From an uncultured Chitinophagaceae bacterium (GTDB lineage: Bacteria > Bacteroidota > Bacteroidia > Chitinophagales > Chitinophagaceae), in the NCBI GenBank assembly GCA_937958995.1, contig CALGAP010000011.1:421277-485276 (forward strand): 64,000 nt of DNA, written 5' to 3'. This document shows positions 16,322 to 23,717 of the stretch, one piece after another. The notes under the pieces were generated by a model, which worked only from the letters and a program-made list of their open reading frames with translations, was not told the DNA's origin and searched no databases. Each line of letters begins with the position of its first letter. The stretch's first letter is position 1. Made by a program: the position numbers and the translations under genes.

Positions 16322-17299
16322 ATGCCGCAAGACAAAAACCGTCAATTTCTTGACTTTGAACAGCCTATAAAGGAACTTTTTGAGGAGATAGCAGACTTGA
16401 AAGCAAGGCAGGAAAAAAGCAAGATCGACTTGAGTGATTACGTCAGGAAGTTGGAAGACCGTGTTATAGAGACCCGCAAAGCCATTACTCAAAACCTCAC
16501 ACCCTGGCAGAAAGTACAACTTAGCCGTCACCCCGACAGGCCTTATACCATGAAGTATATTTCGAAGATGACCACCGATTTTGTGGAACTCTTCGGCGAT
16601 CGCAATGTGCGCGACGATAAGGCGATGGTGGGTGGTTTTGCTTCGCTCGATGGCCAGACGGTGATGATTGTGGGGCAGCAGAAAGGCATCAATACCAAAG
16701 CAAGACAGCTCCGCAATTTTGGTATGGCCAACCCTGAAGGTTATCGCAAGGCTCTGCGGCTGATGAAGCTGGCCGAAAAATTCAATAAACCTGTTATCAC
16801 GCTGATTGATACGCCCGGCGCCTATCCCGGCCTGGAAGCCGAAGAAAGAGGCCAGGGCGAAGCCATTGCCCGCAACATATATGAAATGATTCGCCTGAAA
16901 GTGCCCGTAGTATGTGTCATCATCGGCGAGGGCGCCTCGGGTGGTGCCCTGGGTATTGGTGTGGGCGATCGCGTGTATATGCTCGAAAACACCTGGTACA
17001 CGGTGATCAGTCCCGAAAGCTGCAGCTCCATCTTATGGCGCAGCTGGGACCAGAAAGAAAAAGCGGCTGAACAACTCAAGCTCACCGCCGATCACATGTA
17101 CGAATTCGGCCTCATCGACGGCATCATTCCCGAACCTGTGGGCGGCGCTCACTGGGATTATACCGAAGCCGCCAACCTGCTGAAGCCTTACCTCATCAAC
17201 GCCATCAACGAACTCAAACAAATGGATCCCGAAGAGCGCGTAAGAAAAAGGATCGAGAAATTTGGCAAGATGGGCTTCTGGGAGGAGCTGCCGGCGTAA
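16322..17299 (+). CDS. accA: acetyl-CoA carboxylase carboxyltransferase subunit alpha
   Basis: AccA transfers the carboxyl group from biotin carboxyl carrier protein to acetyl-CoA, together with AccD, to make malonyl-CoA for fatty acid synthesis. The 325-residue protein has the usual length and landmarks: the N-terminal helical LDFEQPIKELFEEIADL, TPWQKVQLSRHPDRPYTMKYI, then the crotonase-like core with IDTPGAYPGLEAEERGQGEAIA and CVIIGEGASGGALGIGVGD. It stands alone here; accD is not in the window. It is followed by the dapA leader region. Confidence 0.96.
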   Translation: MPQDKNRQFLDFEQPIKELFEEIADLKARQEKSKIDLSDYVRKLEDRVIETRKAITQNLTPWQKVQLSRHPDRPYTMKYISKMTTDFVELFGDRNVRDDKAMVGGFASLDGQTVMIVGQQKGINTKARQLRNFGMANPEGYRKALRLMKLAEKFNKPVITLIDTPGAYPGLEAEERGQGEAIARNIYEMIRLKVPVVCVIIGEGASGGALGIGVGDRVYMLENTWYTVISPESCSSILWRSWDQKEKAAEQLKLTADHMYEFGLIDGIIPEPVGGAHWDYTEAANLLKPYLINAINELKQMDPEERVRKRIEKFGKMGFWEELPA

Positions 17300-17405
17300 A
17301 TGCCGGAAGGGAGACGGATGTCGGGTGTAGCGTGTGGAGTCTGAAGAACCCCGCGCCCTTACACCCGAAACCGGAACGCATCCTGCGTTTTTTTGCCGGA
17401 AAAAA

Positions 17406-17437
17406 TTTGTTTGCATACCAAATGCTGCCTATTTTTG
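17406..17437 (+). promoter_or_regulatory. promoter of the dapA leader
   Basis: TTTG at 17406-17409, a 20-nt spacer and TATTTTTG at 17430-17437 exactly match TTTG-N20-TAnnTTTG. Transcription is predicted to start near 17442-17445, giving a dapA leader of about 140 nt. Confidence 0.65.
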
Positions 17438-17445
17438 GTCTCGTT

Positions 17446-17508
17446 GTGAATTGCATAAAGAAACATACAAAGCGTATAAAGAAACATTCCATTACCTGGG
17501 AAGGTTGA
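17446..17508 (+). CDS. candidate lysine-rich leader peptide of dapA
   Basis: A GTG-initiated frame of 20 codons (in frame with an ATG at 17422, which precedes the predicted start of transcription) contains IKKHTKRIKKH: five Lys codons of 20, in a direct DNA repeat ATAAAGAAACAT at 17455-17466 and 17476-17487. The stop TGA is at 17506-17508. The frame lies between a promoter and a strong terminator directly before dapA, the first committed enzyme of lysine/diaminopimelate synthesis. This is the layout of a translational attenuator leader. The start codon is uncertain because it would be almost leaderless. Confidence 0.5.
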   Translation: MNCIKKHTKRIKKHSITWEG

Positions 17509-17566
17509 TGAATTACTCTTGTATGTAAAACATATAATGCCTTCCTGGAACAGGAAGGCTTTTTTT
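17498..17566 (+). promoter_or_regulatory. candidate attenuator (antiterminator / terminator switch) before dapA
   Basis: The terminator stem GCCTTCCTG/CAGGAAGGC is at 17539-17559. Its left arm CCTTCC (17540-17545) can instead pair with GGAAGG at 17499-17504, inside the last codons of the leader frame. A ribosome halted at the Lys codons (17479-17484) would leave 17498-17504 free. A ribosome at the stop codon (17506-17508) would cover it. The pairing is read by eye; energies were not computed. Confidence 0.5.
17539..17566 (+). terminator. intrinsic terminator immediately upstream of dapA
   Basis: A perfect 9-bp GC-rich stem, GCCTTCCTG-GAA-CAGGAAGGC, is followed by seven T residues, the strongest intrinsic terminator in the window. 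It ends only about 20 nt before the dapA ATG, too close for a complete promoter, so transcripts must read through it to reach dapA. Confidence 0.88.
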
Positions 17567-17586
17567 ATTAATAACAATTATCATTC

Positions 17587-18483
17587 ATGTCGCTTCGCCA
17601 ACATTTAACCGGTACGGGTGTGGCCCTGGTCACACCATTCAAATCAAATTTCGACGTTGACCTGGAAGCCCTAGGCAGGGTAATCGATCATGTCATCAGC
17701 GGTGGCGCAGATTATGTCGTCACTTTGGGCACCACTGGTGAAACACCCACGCTCAGTAAGGAAGAAAAGATTGCTATTATTCAATACACCTACGAAAAGG
17801 TAGGCGGCCGCGTGCCCGTAGTGGTGGGCGCCGGCGGCAACAATACCGCCGAGTTAGTAAGGGAACTGGATATATTACCGCTCGATAAAGCCGTGGCCGT
17901 ATTGAGTGCAAGTCCGTATTACAACAAACCTTCGCAGGAAGGATTGTACCAGCATTATAAAACTGTAGCGGCCGCATCGCCGAAGCCGGTAATCTTGTAT
18001 AATGTACCTGGCAGAACCGGCCGCAATCTGGCTGCATCCACAACGATACGCCTCGCGCGCGAGGTGGAAAATATCGGCGGCATTAAAGAAGCCAGCGGCG
18101 ATATGGCGCAGTGCATGCAGATACTGCGCGACAAACCGCAGGATTTCCTGGTGGTGAGCGGCGACGATGCACTCACGCTTCCACAGATTGCCTGCGGTAT
18201 GGAGGGTGTGATCAGCGTGGCAGCCAATGCGCTTCCCAGGCCATTCACTGATATGGTGCGCGCCGCGCTGAAAGGAGATTTTAAAACGGCCAAAAAATTA
18301 AACGACCCGCTGATAGAGGCTTACGATCACATGTTTGTTGAAAATAATCCTGCCGGTGTAAAAGCATTCTTAACCGAACTTGGTCTTATCGAAAATAATC
18401 TTCGCCTGCCCATGGTGCCATTGAGTACTGAAGTGCATAGTAAGGTGAAGAGGTATTTAGAGAAAATGCTTCAGGCGGTATAA
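17587..18483 (+). CDS. dapA: 4-hydroxy-tetrahydrodipicolinate synthase
   Basis: DapA condenses pyruvate with aspartate semialdehyde, the first committed step to diaminopimelate and lysine. The 298-residue TIM-barrel protein has the phosphate/substrate loop GTTGETPTL, the catalytic Tyr in ILYNVPGRTGRNL and the Schiff-base Lys167 in GGIKEASGD. Its length is typical. Its only plausible upstream control is the leader at 17406-17586 with a strong terminator 20 nt before the ATG, so attenuation is inferred. The 3' end overlaps the convergent rnz by 13 nt. Confidence 0.96.
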   Translation: MSLRQHLTGTGVALVTPFKSNFDVDLEALGRVIDHVISGGADYVVTLGTTGETPTLSKEEKIAIIQYTYEKVGGRVPVVVGAGGNNTAELVRELDILPLDKAVAVLSASPYYNKPSQEGLYQHYKTVAAASPKPVILYNVPGRTGRNLAASTTIRLAREVENIGGIKEASGDMAQCMQILRDKPQDFLVVSGDDALTLPQIACGMEGVISVAANALPRPFTDMVRAALKGDFKTAKKLNDPLIEAYDHMFVENNPAGVKAFLTELGLIENNLRLPMVPLSTEVHSKVKRYLEKMLQAV

Positions 18484-19373
18484 GTCACGCCTTCTAATGC
18501 CAGGCTGGTATTGGGAAATACTTCGCGGGCTTCCTGTTCAAATTGTTCCAGCTTATCGTACTTGGAACTGAAGTGGCCGATGAGCAATCGTCCCACCTTT
18601 GCGTTTTTCGCTATGCATGCTGCCTGCGTGGTGGTGGAGTGGAAACGAAGCGCTGCGCGTTGCTCCAGGTCTTTCAGGTAAGTAGCCTCGTGATAAAGCA
18701 TGTCTACGCCTCTCACTTTATCCACAAGACTTTCGTCGTACACGGTATCGGCCGCATACACGTATGATTTGGGTTTGGGTGCTTCGATAGTCACCCATTC
18801 ATTTTTGATCACTTCGCCTTGTTTATTCACGTAATCTTCGCCCCATTTCAAACGATCGAAAAATGCGGCGGGCACACCGTGTTCAACAGCTTTTTCAGGA
18901 TTTACTTTGCGCGGTGCCCTCACCTGGTCGAAACGGAAACCCCAGCAGGGAATGCGGTGACGCGTGGTAAAACAACTCACTTTAAATTTATCGTGCTTCA
19001 CCAGCACGCCCTCTCCATCCAATGGATGAAAATGTAATTTATAGGGCAGCACATTGGCTGCGGCTTCGAGTTGAAGATCGAGTATTTTTTGAAGCGGCGC
19101 GGGTGCAAACAAATGCAGCTCATTTTCGCGGTGCAGCAGGCCCATGCTGTGCAGCAGTCCCGATAAACCGAAATAATGATCGCCGTGAAGATGTGAAATG
19201 AAAATATAGTTGATACGGCTCCAGCGTATGCGATAGCGGGCCAGTTGTTGCTGCGCGCCCTCGCCACAATCTACCAGGAACAAATGATCGTCAAGCGTCA
19301 CCACCTGTGCCGTAGGATGCCGGTCAAAAGCCGGTAGGGCCGAATTATTCCCCAGTATGGTGACAGCCAGCAT
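18471..19373 (-). CDS. rnz: ribonuclease Z
   Basis: RNase Z removes 3' trailers from tRNA precursors, which matters here because none of the tRNA genes in the window encodes its CCA. The 300-residue metallo-beta-lactamase-fold enzyme has the zinc motif HLHGDH at 61-66 (ISHLHGDHYFGL), an internal exosite-type region, ADTVYDE and the C-terminal HSTTTQAACIA and GHFSSKY motifs of the short bacterial form. The convergent 3' overlap with dapA is 13 nt. Confidence 0.95.
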   Translation of the reverse strand: MLAVTILGNNSALPAFDRHPTAQVVTLDDHLFLVDCGEGAQQQLARYRIRWSRINYIFISHLHGDHYFGLSGLLHSMGLLHRENELHLFAPAPLQKILDLQLEAAANVLPYKLHFHPLDGEGVLVKHDKFKVSCFTTRHRIPCWGFRFDQVRAPRKVNPEKAVEHGVPAAFFDRLKWGEDYVNKQGEVIKNEWVTIEAPKPKSYVYAADTVYDESLVDKVRGVDMLYHEATYLKDLEQRAALRFHSTTTQAACIAKNAKVGRLLIGHFSSKYDKLEQFEQEAREVFPNTSLALEGVTYTA

Positions 19374-19482
19374 TGATTAAAAACACATTTTTATTTTAAG
19401 GACGATCGGCGACAGTGTTCTGTCATATTGATTGGCAAAATACAGAAAACCGGCGTGTTTTTCACTGAATCATTAACGATAA

Positions 19483-20364
19483 TCAGTAACGTTGGATTGT
19501 GCGAAGAATGGAAGACTTATAACTTTCACCAAATAAGTTAAGGTGGATCAGCAAAGGGTAAAGATTACACACTTCCCATTGCTCATGGTAATTGGGGGGA
19601 AAAGGCCTGCAAGCCTTATAGCTCTCATAAAAAAGCGGGTCGAAACCGCCAAAAAGGGTAGTCATACCCAGGTCTATGGCAGGGTGCCCGAAGTAAACCG
19701 CAGGGTCTATCAATACCGGGCGGCCACGGCGGTCGCATAAATAATTGCCACTCCAGAGATCGCCATGCAGCAGGGAGGGTTCTGTTAAGGGAAAAATATC
19801 GTGCAGCCTGGGGTATAGTCTTTCAAAAACTGCGGCTTCCTTCGGTTTCAGCAGGCCTGCATCAAGGGCCATCCGTATCTGCGGCTCCAGGCGCTGATGG
19901 ATAAAGAATTCGGTCCAGCTTTCGGCGCGTGTGTTTGTCTGAACCAGTGCGCCCATATAGTTGTCAGCATCCAGGCCAAAAGTTTTTTCCTTCACATCGT
20001 GTAGTTGCGCCAGTTGTTCGCCGAATAATTGCCAGAAAGATGATGTTCTGCTCCCCTGCTCTATCCACTCCAAAACGAGTATTTGTGTATCGTCCGTAAC
20101 GGTGCAGGCAATTACCGAGGGAATGCGAATAACCTGCTGGCGCTTCAGCAATTCAAGTCCTTGCCTCTCTGCTTCGAAAAGCCCGGGAAATTGAACCGCC
20201 GAATTGATTTTGCAGAAAAATAAATGACCGTTATCCGTTTCAATCTTATACGTGTCGTTGATGGAGCCGCCGCCTACGGGCTGCAATTTCACCGATGAAG
20301 TGGCTGTGCCCGTTTCATTTTTCAACAATTCGATAATATGCTGCCTGAGGGAGTTGCTGATCAT
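19483..20364 (-). CDS. fructosamine kinase family protein
   Basis: A small-molecule kinase of about 293 residues in the fructosamine/ketosamine-3-kinase family (APH-like fold). Visible are GGGSINDTYKIETDNGHLFFCK with the ATP-side Lys, the catalytic loop LLHGDLWSGNYLCD and LIDPAVYFGHPAIDLGMTTLFGG with the metal-binding Asp. It probably phosphorylates ketosamine or ribulosamine adducts to start deglycation. ATG 20364 overlaps the TGA of the upstream heptose-kinase-like gene (ATGA), showing translational coupling; the longer frame to 20406 is rejected. Confidence 0.92.
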   Translation of the reverse strand: MISNSLRQHIIELLKNETGTATSSVKLQPVGGGSINDTYKIETDNGHLFFCKINSAVQFPGLFEAERQGLELLKRQQVIRIPSVIACTVTDDTQILVLEWIEQGSRTSSFWQLFGEQLAQLHDVKEKTFGLDADNYMGALVQTNTRAESWTEFFIHQRLEPQIRMALDAGLLKPKEAAVFERLYPRLHDIFPLTEPSLLHGDLWSGNYLCDRRGRPVLIDPAVYFGHPAIDLGMTTLFGGFDPLFYESYKACRPFPPNYHEQWEVCNLYPLLIHLNLFGESYKSSILRTIQRY

Positions 20365-21380
20365 ATCCTGGCGGTGACTACATAACCGGGAAGCAATTCT
20401 TTGCATTCATGCAGGAAGCGACCCTTATTGATCGCTGCAGTGCCCACTTCTTCGCACACGAGTCCGCCCGCAATATTAGCCATTTCGGCCATCAGCTGCA
20501 CATCGCGCGTAGCGGCATACACCAAAGATGCCACGGCAATCACCGTATCGCCCGCACCCGATACGTCTGCAATATTGCGCAGGTGAGAAGGTATAATACG
20601 GGATTCTTTATTGTCGTGATAATAGACTCCTTTTTCTGAAAGCGTGATGAAAGATATCTCGTGATGCAGGTGCTGCTGCAGTTTGTGATGGATATCATCC
20701 AGCACGTCGCGGTTTACATCGTCCACCAACAGGTTCAATCCATCCTTTACTTCTTTCAGGTTGGGCTTGAAAATATCTACCTGCTTATATGTGAAGAAAT
20801 TTTTTCGCTTGGGGTCCACCGTGGTAATTACGCCTTGCTTTTTACACCACTCAATTACCGTCTTGATCACCCGCTCCGTCAGCACGCCCTTATTATAATC
20901 CTGGAAAATGATGGCGTGCGGTTTTTCTTTTTCGAGATACACTTTTACTGAATCCAGCAGCCTGGTTTCATCATCAGAGCCCAGTTCGCGCGTAATCTCG
21001 GCATCAAGTCGCATCATTTGCTGGTTGCGGCTGATGATGCGTGTCTTGGTAGTGGTGATGCGCGAAGGAAGTTCCAGTATATGATCGGTGTTGATATCGT
21101 GATCTGAAAGCAATGATTTCAGGGTGATGGCATTATCATCCGGGCCTACCACTGAAAGCAGCGCAGCATTGGCGCCCAGGCTTGCCAGGTTCAACGCCAC
21201 ATTGCCCGCGCCACCCATACGGTTTTCTTTTCTGTCGAGCGCCACTACCGGCACAGGCGCTTCCGGCGAAATTCTGTCCACATGTCCCCACCAGTAAGTA
21301 TCGAGCATCACATCACCAATAACGCCCACTTTAATTCCCGCAAAACGGGCAAAAAGCGTTTCAAAATCTATCTGGTTCAT
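20361..21380 (-). CDS. rfaE1: D-glycero-beta-D-manno-heptose-7-phosphate kinase-like PfkB protein
   Basis: A 339-residue PfkB-family sugar kinase similar to the N-terminal (kinase) half of HldE/RfaE, which phosphorylates heptose-7-phosphate at O1 for LPS inner-core heptose. Landmarks are GDVMLDTYWWGHVDRISPEAPVPVV, RMGGAGNVALNLASLGA, VDPKRKNFFTYKQVDIFKPN and the catalytic NIADVSGAGDTVIAVASL. The nucleotidyltransferase half is absent, as in split versions. The exact sugar is inferred. It is coupled to the fructosamine-kinase gene downstream. Confidence 0.88.
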   Translation of the reverse strand: MNQIDFETLFARFAGIKVGVIGDVMLDTYWWGHVDRISPEAPVPVVALDRKENRMGGAGNVALNLASLGANAALLSVVGPDDNAITLKSLLSDHDINTDHILELPSRITTTKTRIISRNQQMMRLDAEITRELGSDDETRLLDSVKVYLEKEKPHAIIFQDYNKGVLTERVIKTVIEWCKKQGVITTVDPKRKNFFTYKQVDIFKPNLKEVKDGLNLLVDDVNRDVLDDIHHKLQQHLHHEISFITLSEKGVYYHDNKESRIIPSHLRNIADVSGAGDTVIAVASLVYAATRDVQLMAEMANIAGGLVCEEVGTAAINKGRFLHECKELLPGYVVTARI

Positions 21381-21389
21381 GAGGCAAAT

Positions 21390-22841
21390 TTAGCTTATAC
21401 TTTGCTTCTTATTGCTCATGGCAATGAAATATACGGGCACACCAGCCAGCACAATGCCCAGTCCCCACAAAGAATAAGTGGGCTTGAAGCTTACGAGAAA
21501 AATACAGAACGTGAGCGCCAGTACGATGTAAACGATCGGCAACACCGGGTAGCCAAATGCTTTGTATGGACTTTCTATATCGGGTCTCTTTTTTCTCAGG
21601 ATAAATATTCCGGTAATAGTGATAGCGTAGAACAGTACAGCTACAAACGCGATCATATCGAGCAGGTTGCCATAGCTGCCGCTCAGGCAAAGCACGGATG
21701 CCATCACACATTGCGCCCAGAGCGCCCATTGCGGCACTGCATTCTTGTTGAGCACACCCGCGGGTTTGAAGAATAATCCGTCTTTCGCCATTGAATAGTA
21801 TACACGCGCGCCGGCAAGAATCAAACCGTTATTGCAGCCAAAAGTGGAGATCATGATCAGCACCGCCACGATGATCTGTCCTTCAGCGCCAAATATTTTA
21901 CTGGCGCTGGCCACGGCCAGCCTGTCTTCCTGCGGATAGGCAATCTGTTCAATCGGAAGTGTGTTGAGGTACATCAGGTTGGTGGCAACATACAGTATGG
22001 TTACAATGAGCGTGCCCAGGAAGAGCGCAAGACCAATATTTCGTTTTGGATTTTTGATCTCCCCGGCAATAAAGGTTACGTTGTGCCAGCTGTCGCTGCT
22101 GAATATAGAGCCCACCATACCGGCGGCTATACCACCAATCAAGGCTACTCCGCTGATATCGGTCCAGCCTACGGGCACCATACCTGCATCGCCCACACCC
22201 AGGTCTTTTCGTGCATGCCAGGGATCGCTCCAGTTGACAGCCCAGAAACTATCTTTCGCCAGCAGAAATCCAAACACAATCAGGCCAAACAGCGCGATCA
22301 GTTTCGAGAGCGTGAAGGTAGTTTGAATGATCTTACCCTCTTTCACACCGCGTGTGTTCACATAGGTCAATAAAATGATCAGCAAAATGGAAGTCAACTG
22401 GGCCGCGGAAAATTTGAAGGAAGGATTATCAGGATCGCCGATACTCCACAGAATATTTGTTTCGCTGAGCGCGGGAAATATATATGCAGAAAATCTCGCA
22501 AAGGCCACGCCTACGGCGGCGATGGTGGCGGTTTGTATAACAGAGAAGAGACTCCAACCGTACAGGAAAGCCATCAGCGGATTATAAGCTTCTTTCAGGT
22601 ACACGTATTGTCCGCCGGCGCGGGGAAACATGCCACTCAATTCACCATAACTCACAGCGGCGGTAATGGTCATAAAGCCGGTCACCAGCCAGCAGACCAG
22701 CAGCCAGCCGGGGCTGCCCACGTTGCGCATGATGTCGGCGCTGACAATAAAGATGCCCGAGCCGATCATTGACCCGGCTACAATCATAGTGGCATCCAGT
22801 AAACTCAGGGAGGGTTTAAATGAAGGATTTTGTTCGCTCAT
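21390..22841 (-). CDS. APC-superfamily amino acid permease
   Basis: An inner-membrane transporter of 483 residues with about 12 hydrophobic segments. The N-terminal SLLDATMIVAGSMIGSGIFIVSADIM carries the unwound TM1 motif GSMIGSGIF typical of the amino acid-polyamine-organocation family. The region VALIGGIAAGMVGSIFSSDSWHNVTFIAGEIKNPKRNIG corresponds to the TM6 substrate region and the loop motif ending in NPKRN. It resembles LAT/SteT-type exchangers. The substrate cannot be assigned. It ends 10 nt before the heptose-kinase-like ATG and may be cotranscribed with it. Confidence 0.92.
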   Translation of the reverse strand: MSEQNPSFKPSLSLLDATMIVAGSMIGSGIFIVSADIMRNVGSPGWLLVCWLVTGFMTITAAVSYGELSGMFPRAGGQYVYLKEAYNPLMAFLYGWSLFSVIQTATIAAVGVAFARFSAYIFPALSETNILWSIGDPDNPSFKFSAAQLTSILLIILLTYVNTRGVKEGKIIQTTFTLSKLIALFGLIVFGFLLAKDSFWAVNWSDPWHARKDLGVGDAGMVPVGWTDISGVALIGGIAAGMVGSIFSSDSWHNVTFIAGEIKNPKRNIGLALFLGTLIVTILYVATNLMYLNTLPIEQIAYPQEDRLAVASASKIFGAEGQIIVAVLIMISTFGCNNGLILAGARVYYSMAKDGLFFKPAGVLNKNAVPQWALWAQCVMASVLCLSGSYGNLLDMIAFVAVLFYAITITGIFILRKKRPDIESPYKAFGYPVLPIVYIVLALTFCIFLVSFKPTYSLWGLGIVLAGVPVYFIAMSNKKQSIS

Positions 22842-22889
22842 TATGGTTATAGATTGTGATCCCTGAAGATAAGGAAACGCGGGAACACA

Positions 22890-23489
22890 TCAATTTTTCT
22901 TCTTGCTCTTATAGAGTTCGTTGAGACCGCGAACTACATCGGGTGTGATGTCGAAAAGGGTATCCTTGAAGTAGAGCAGGTTGCCGGGTTGGTAAGAAAA
23001 GATATAGGCATAGCCTTTTTCCTTGTTATAATCGGCCAGGAAAGTCTCGATTTCAGTATTGAGCTTTTTTAGCAGATCTACCTGTTTATTCTGCAATTCA
23101 TTTTGAAGCTCCTGCTCGCGGCGGGCATAGTTGCGGTCCATGGTCTGCAGTTCGCGTTGCGCCCTTTCGCCTTCTGCCTGGGTCATGTTCTCACCTTTCT
23201 TCTGCAGTTCGGCAATATAATTCTGGTAACGTGTGCGCAAAGCCTGTAGCTCGGCGGCCATGGTCTGTTCGGTTTTTTTCAATTCTTCAATGGCATCTTT
23301 ATAATGTTCATAGTTGGTCTGCAACGAATCGATATCGAAATAGGCAATGCGGAAATCATTGGCAGCAGTGGTATTCTCCAAGGCGTTTGATGCCTTTTTT
23401 CCTTGCTCTTTATTAGAGAAATAGAGAAAATATAATACGCCAACTAAAACGAGAGACAGTACGCTTAATACAGTAGAAATTTTATTCAT
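22890..23489 (-). CDS. OmpH/Skp-family periplasmic chaperone-like protein
   Basis: A protein of about 199 residues with an N-terminal hydrophobic anchor (ISTVLSVLSLVLVGVLYFLYF), the conserved FRIAYFDIDSLQTNYE strand, a long charged coiled coil (about 70-150) and a C-terminal YAYIFSYQPGNLLYFKD strand. This is the OmpH/Skp layout: a trimeric clamp that carries unfolded outer-membrane proteins. It is anchored rather than cleaved. ATG 23489 is chosen over the TTG at 23492. A perfect operator-like palindrome lies 42 nt upstream. Confidence 0.9.
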   Translation of the reverse strand: MNKISTVLSVLSLVLVGVLYFLYFSNKEQGKKASNALENTTAANDFRIAYFDIDSLQTNYEHYKDAIEELKKTEQTMAAELQALRTRYQNYIAELQKKGENMTQAEGERAQRELQTMDRNYARREQELQNELQNKQVDLLKKLNTEIETFLADYNKEKGYAYIFSYQPGNLLYFKDTLFDITPDVVRGLNELYKSKKKN

Positions 23490-23530
23490 CAACGCCTTTT
23501 TTGCAATATATAGCCTTAAGATTGAAGAAA

Positions 23531-23551
23531 ATTGTTAAAAGTTTTAACAAT
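23531..23551. promoter_or_regulatory. perfect palindrome upstream of the ompH-like gene
   Basis: ATTGTTAAAA and TTTTAACAAT form perfect 10-bp arms around a single central G. The site lies 42-62 nt upstream of the ompH-like ATG, where an operator would be expected. The regulator is unknown. Confidence 0.45.
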
Positions 23552-23625
23552 CGCGGATTGTTCGGATTGCCAGGATTTCAATCGCGGATTTTGAGGGATG
23601 ACGCGGATTACGCGGATGATTTTTT
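23552..23625. repeat. intergenic CGCGGATT word repeats
   Basis: The word CGCGGAT(T/G) occurs four times in this stretch, with GGATT variants between, and related words (CAGCGGAATCC, TTAATCCGTG) continue on the other side of the rpoC terminator to about 23710. No ORF is present. Confidence 0.5.
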
Positions 23626-23635
23626 GTGATATGTA

Positions 23636-23670
23636 TTAAAAAAAGTAGGAAGCTTTATCACTTCCTACTT
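23636..23670 (-). terminator. intrinsic terminator of rpoBC
   Basis: A 10-bp stem, AAGTAGGAAG / CTTCCTACTT, with an 8-nt loop is followed on the minus strand by a run of T residues (23636-23644). It lies 48 nt after the rpoC stop and ends the rpoBC transcript before the ompH-like gene. Confidence 0.85.
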
Positions 23671-23717
23671 TGAATTATTTGTGTAATCAGCGGAATCCTT
23701 TTAATCCGTGATAATCA

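Noticed and set aside
17334..17528. 64-residue ORF before dapA
   Set aside because: It starts upstream of the predicted promoter, its N-terminal half has no protein-like character, and it is in a different frame from the Lys-rich leader. It does contain three Lys codons, so the leader frame could be wrong, but the GTG/ATG frame is richer in Lys.
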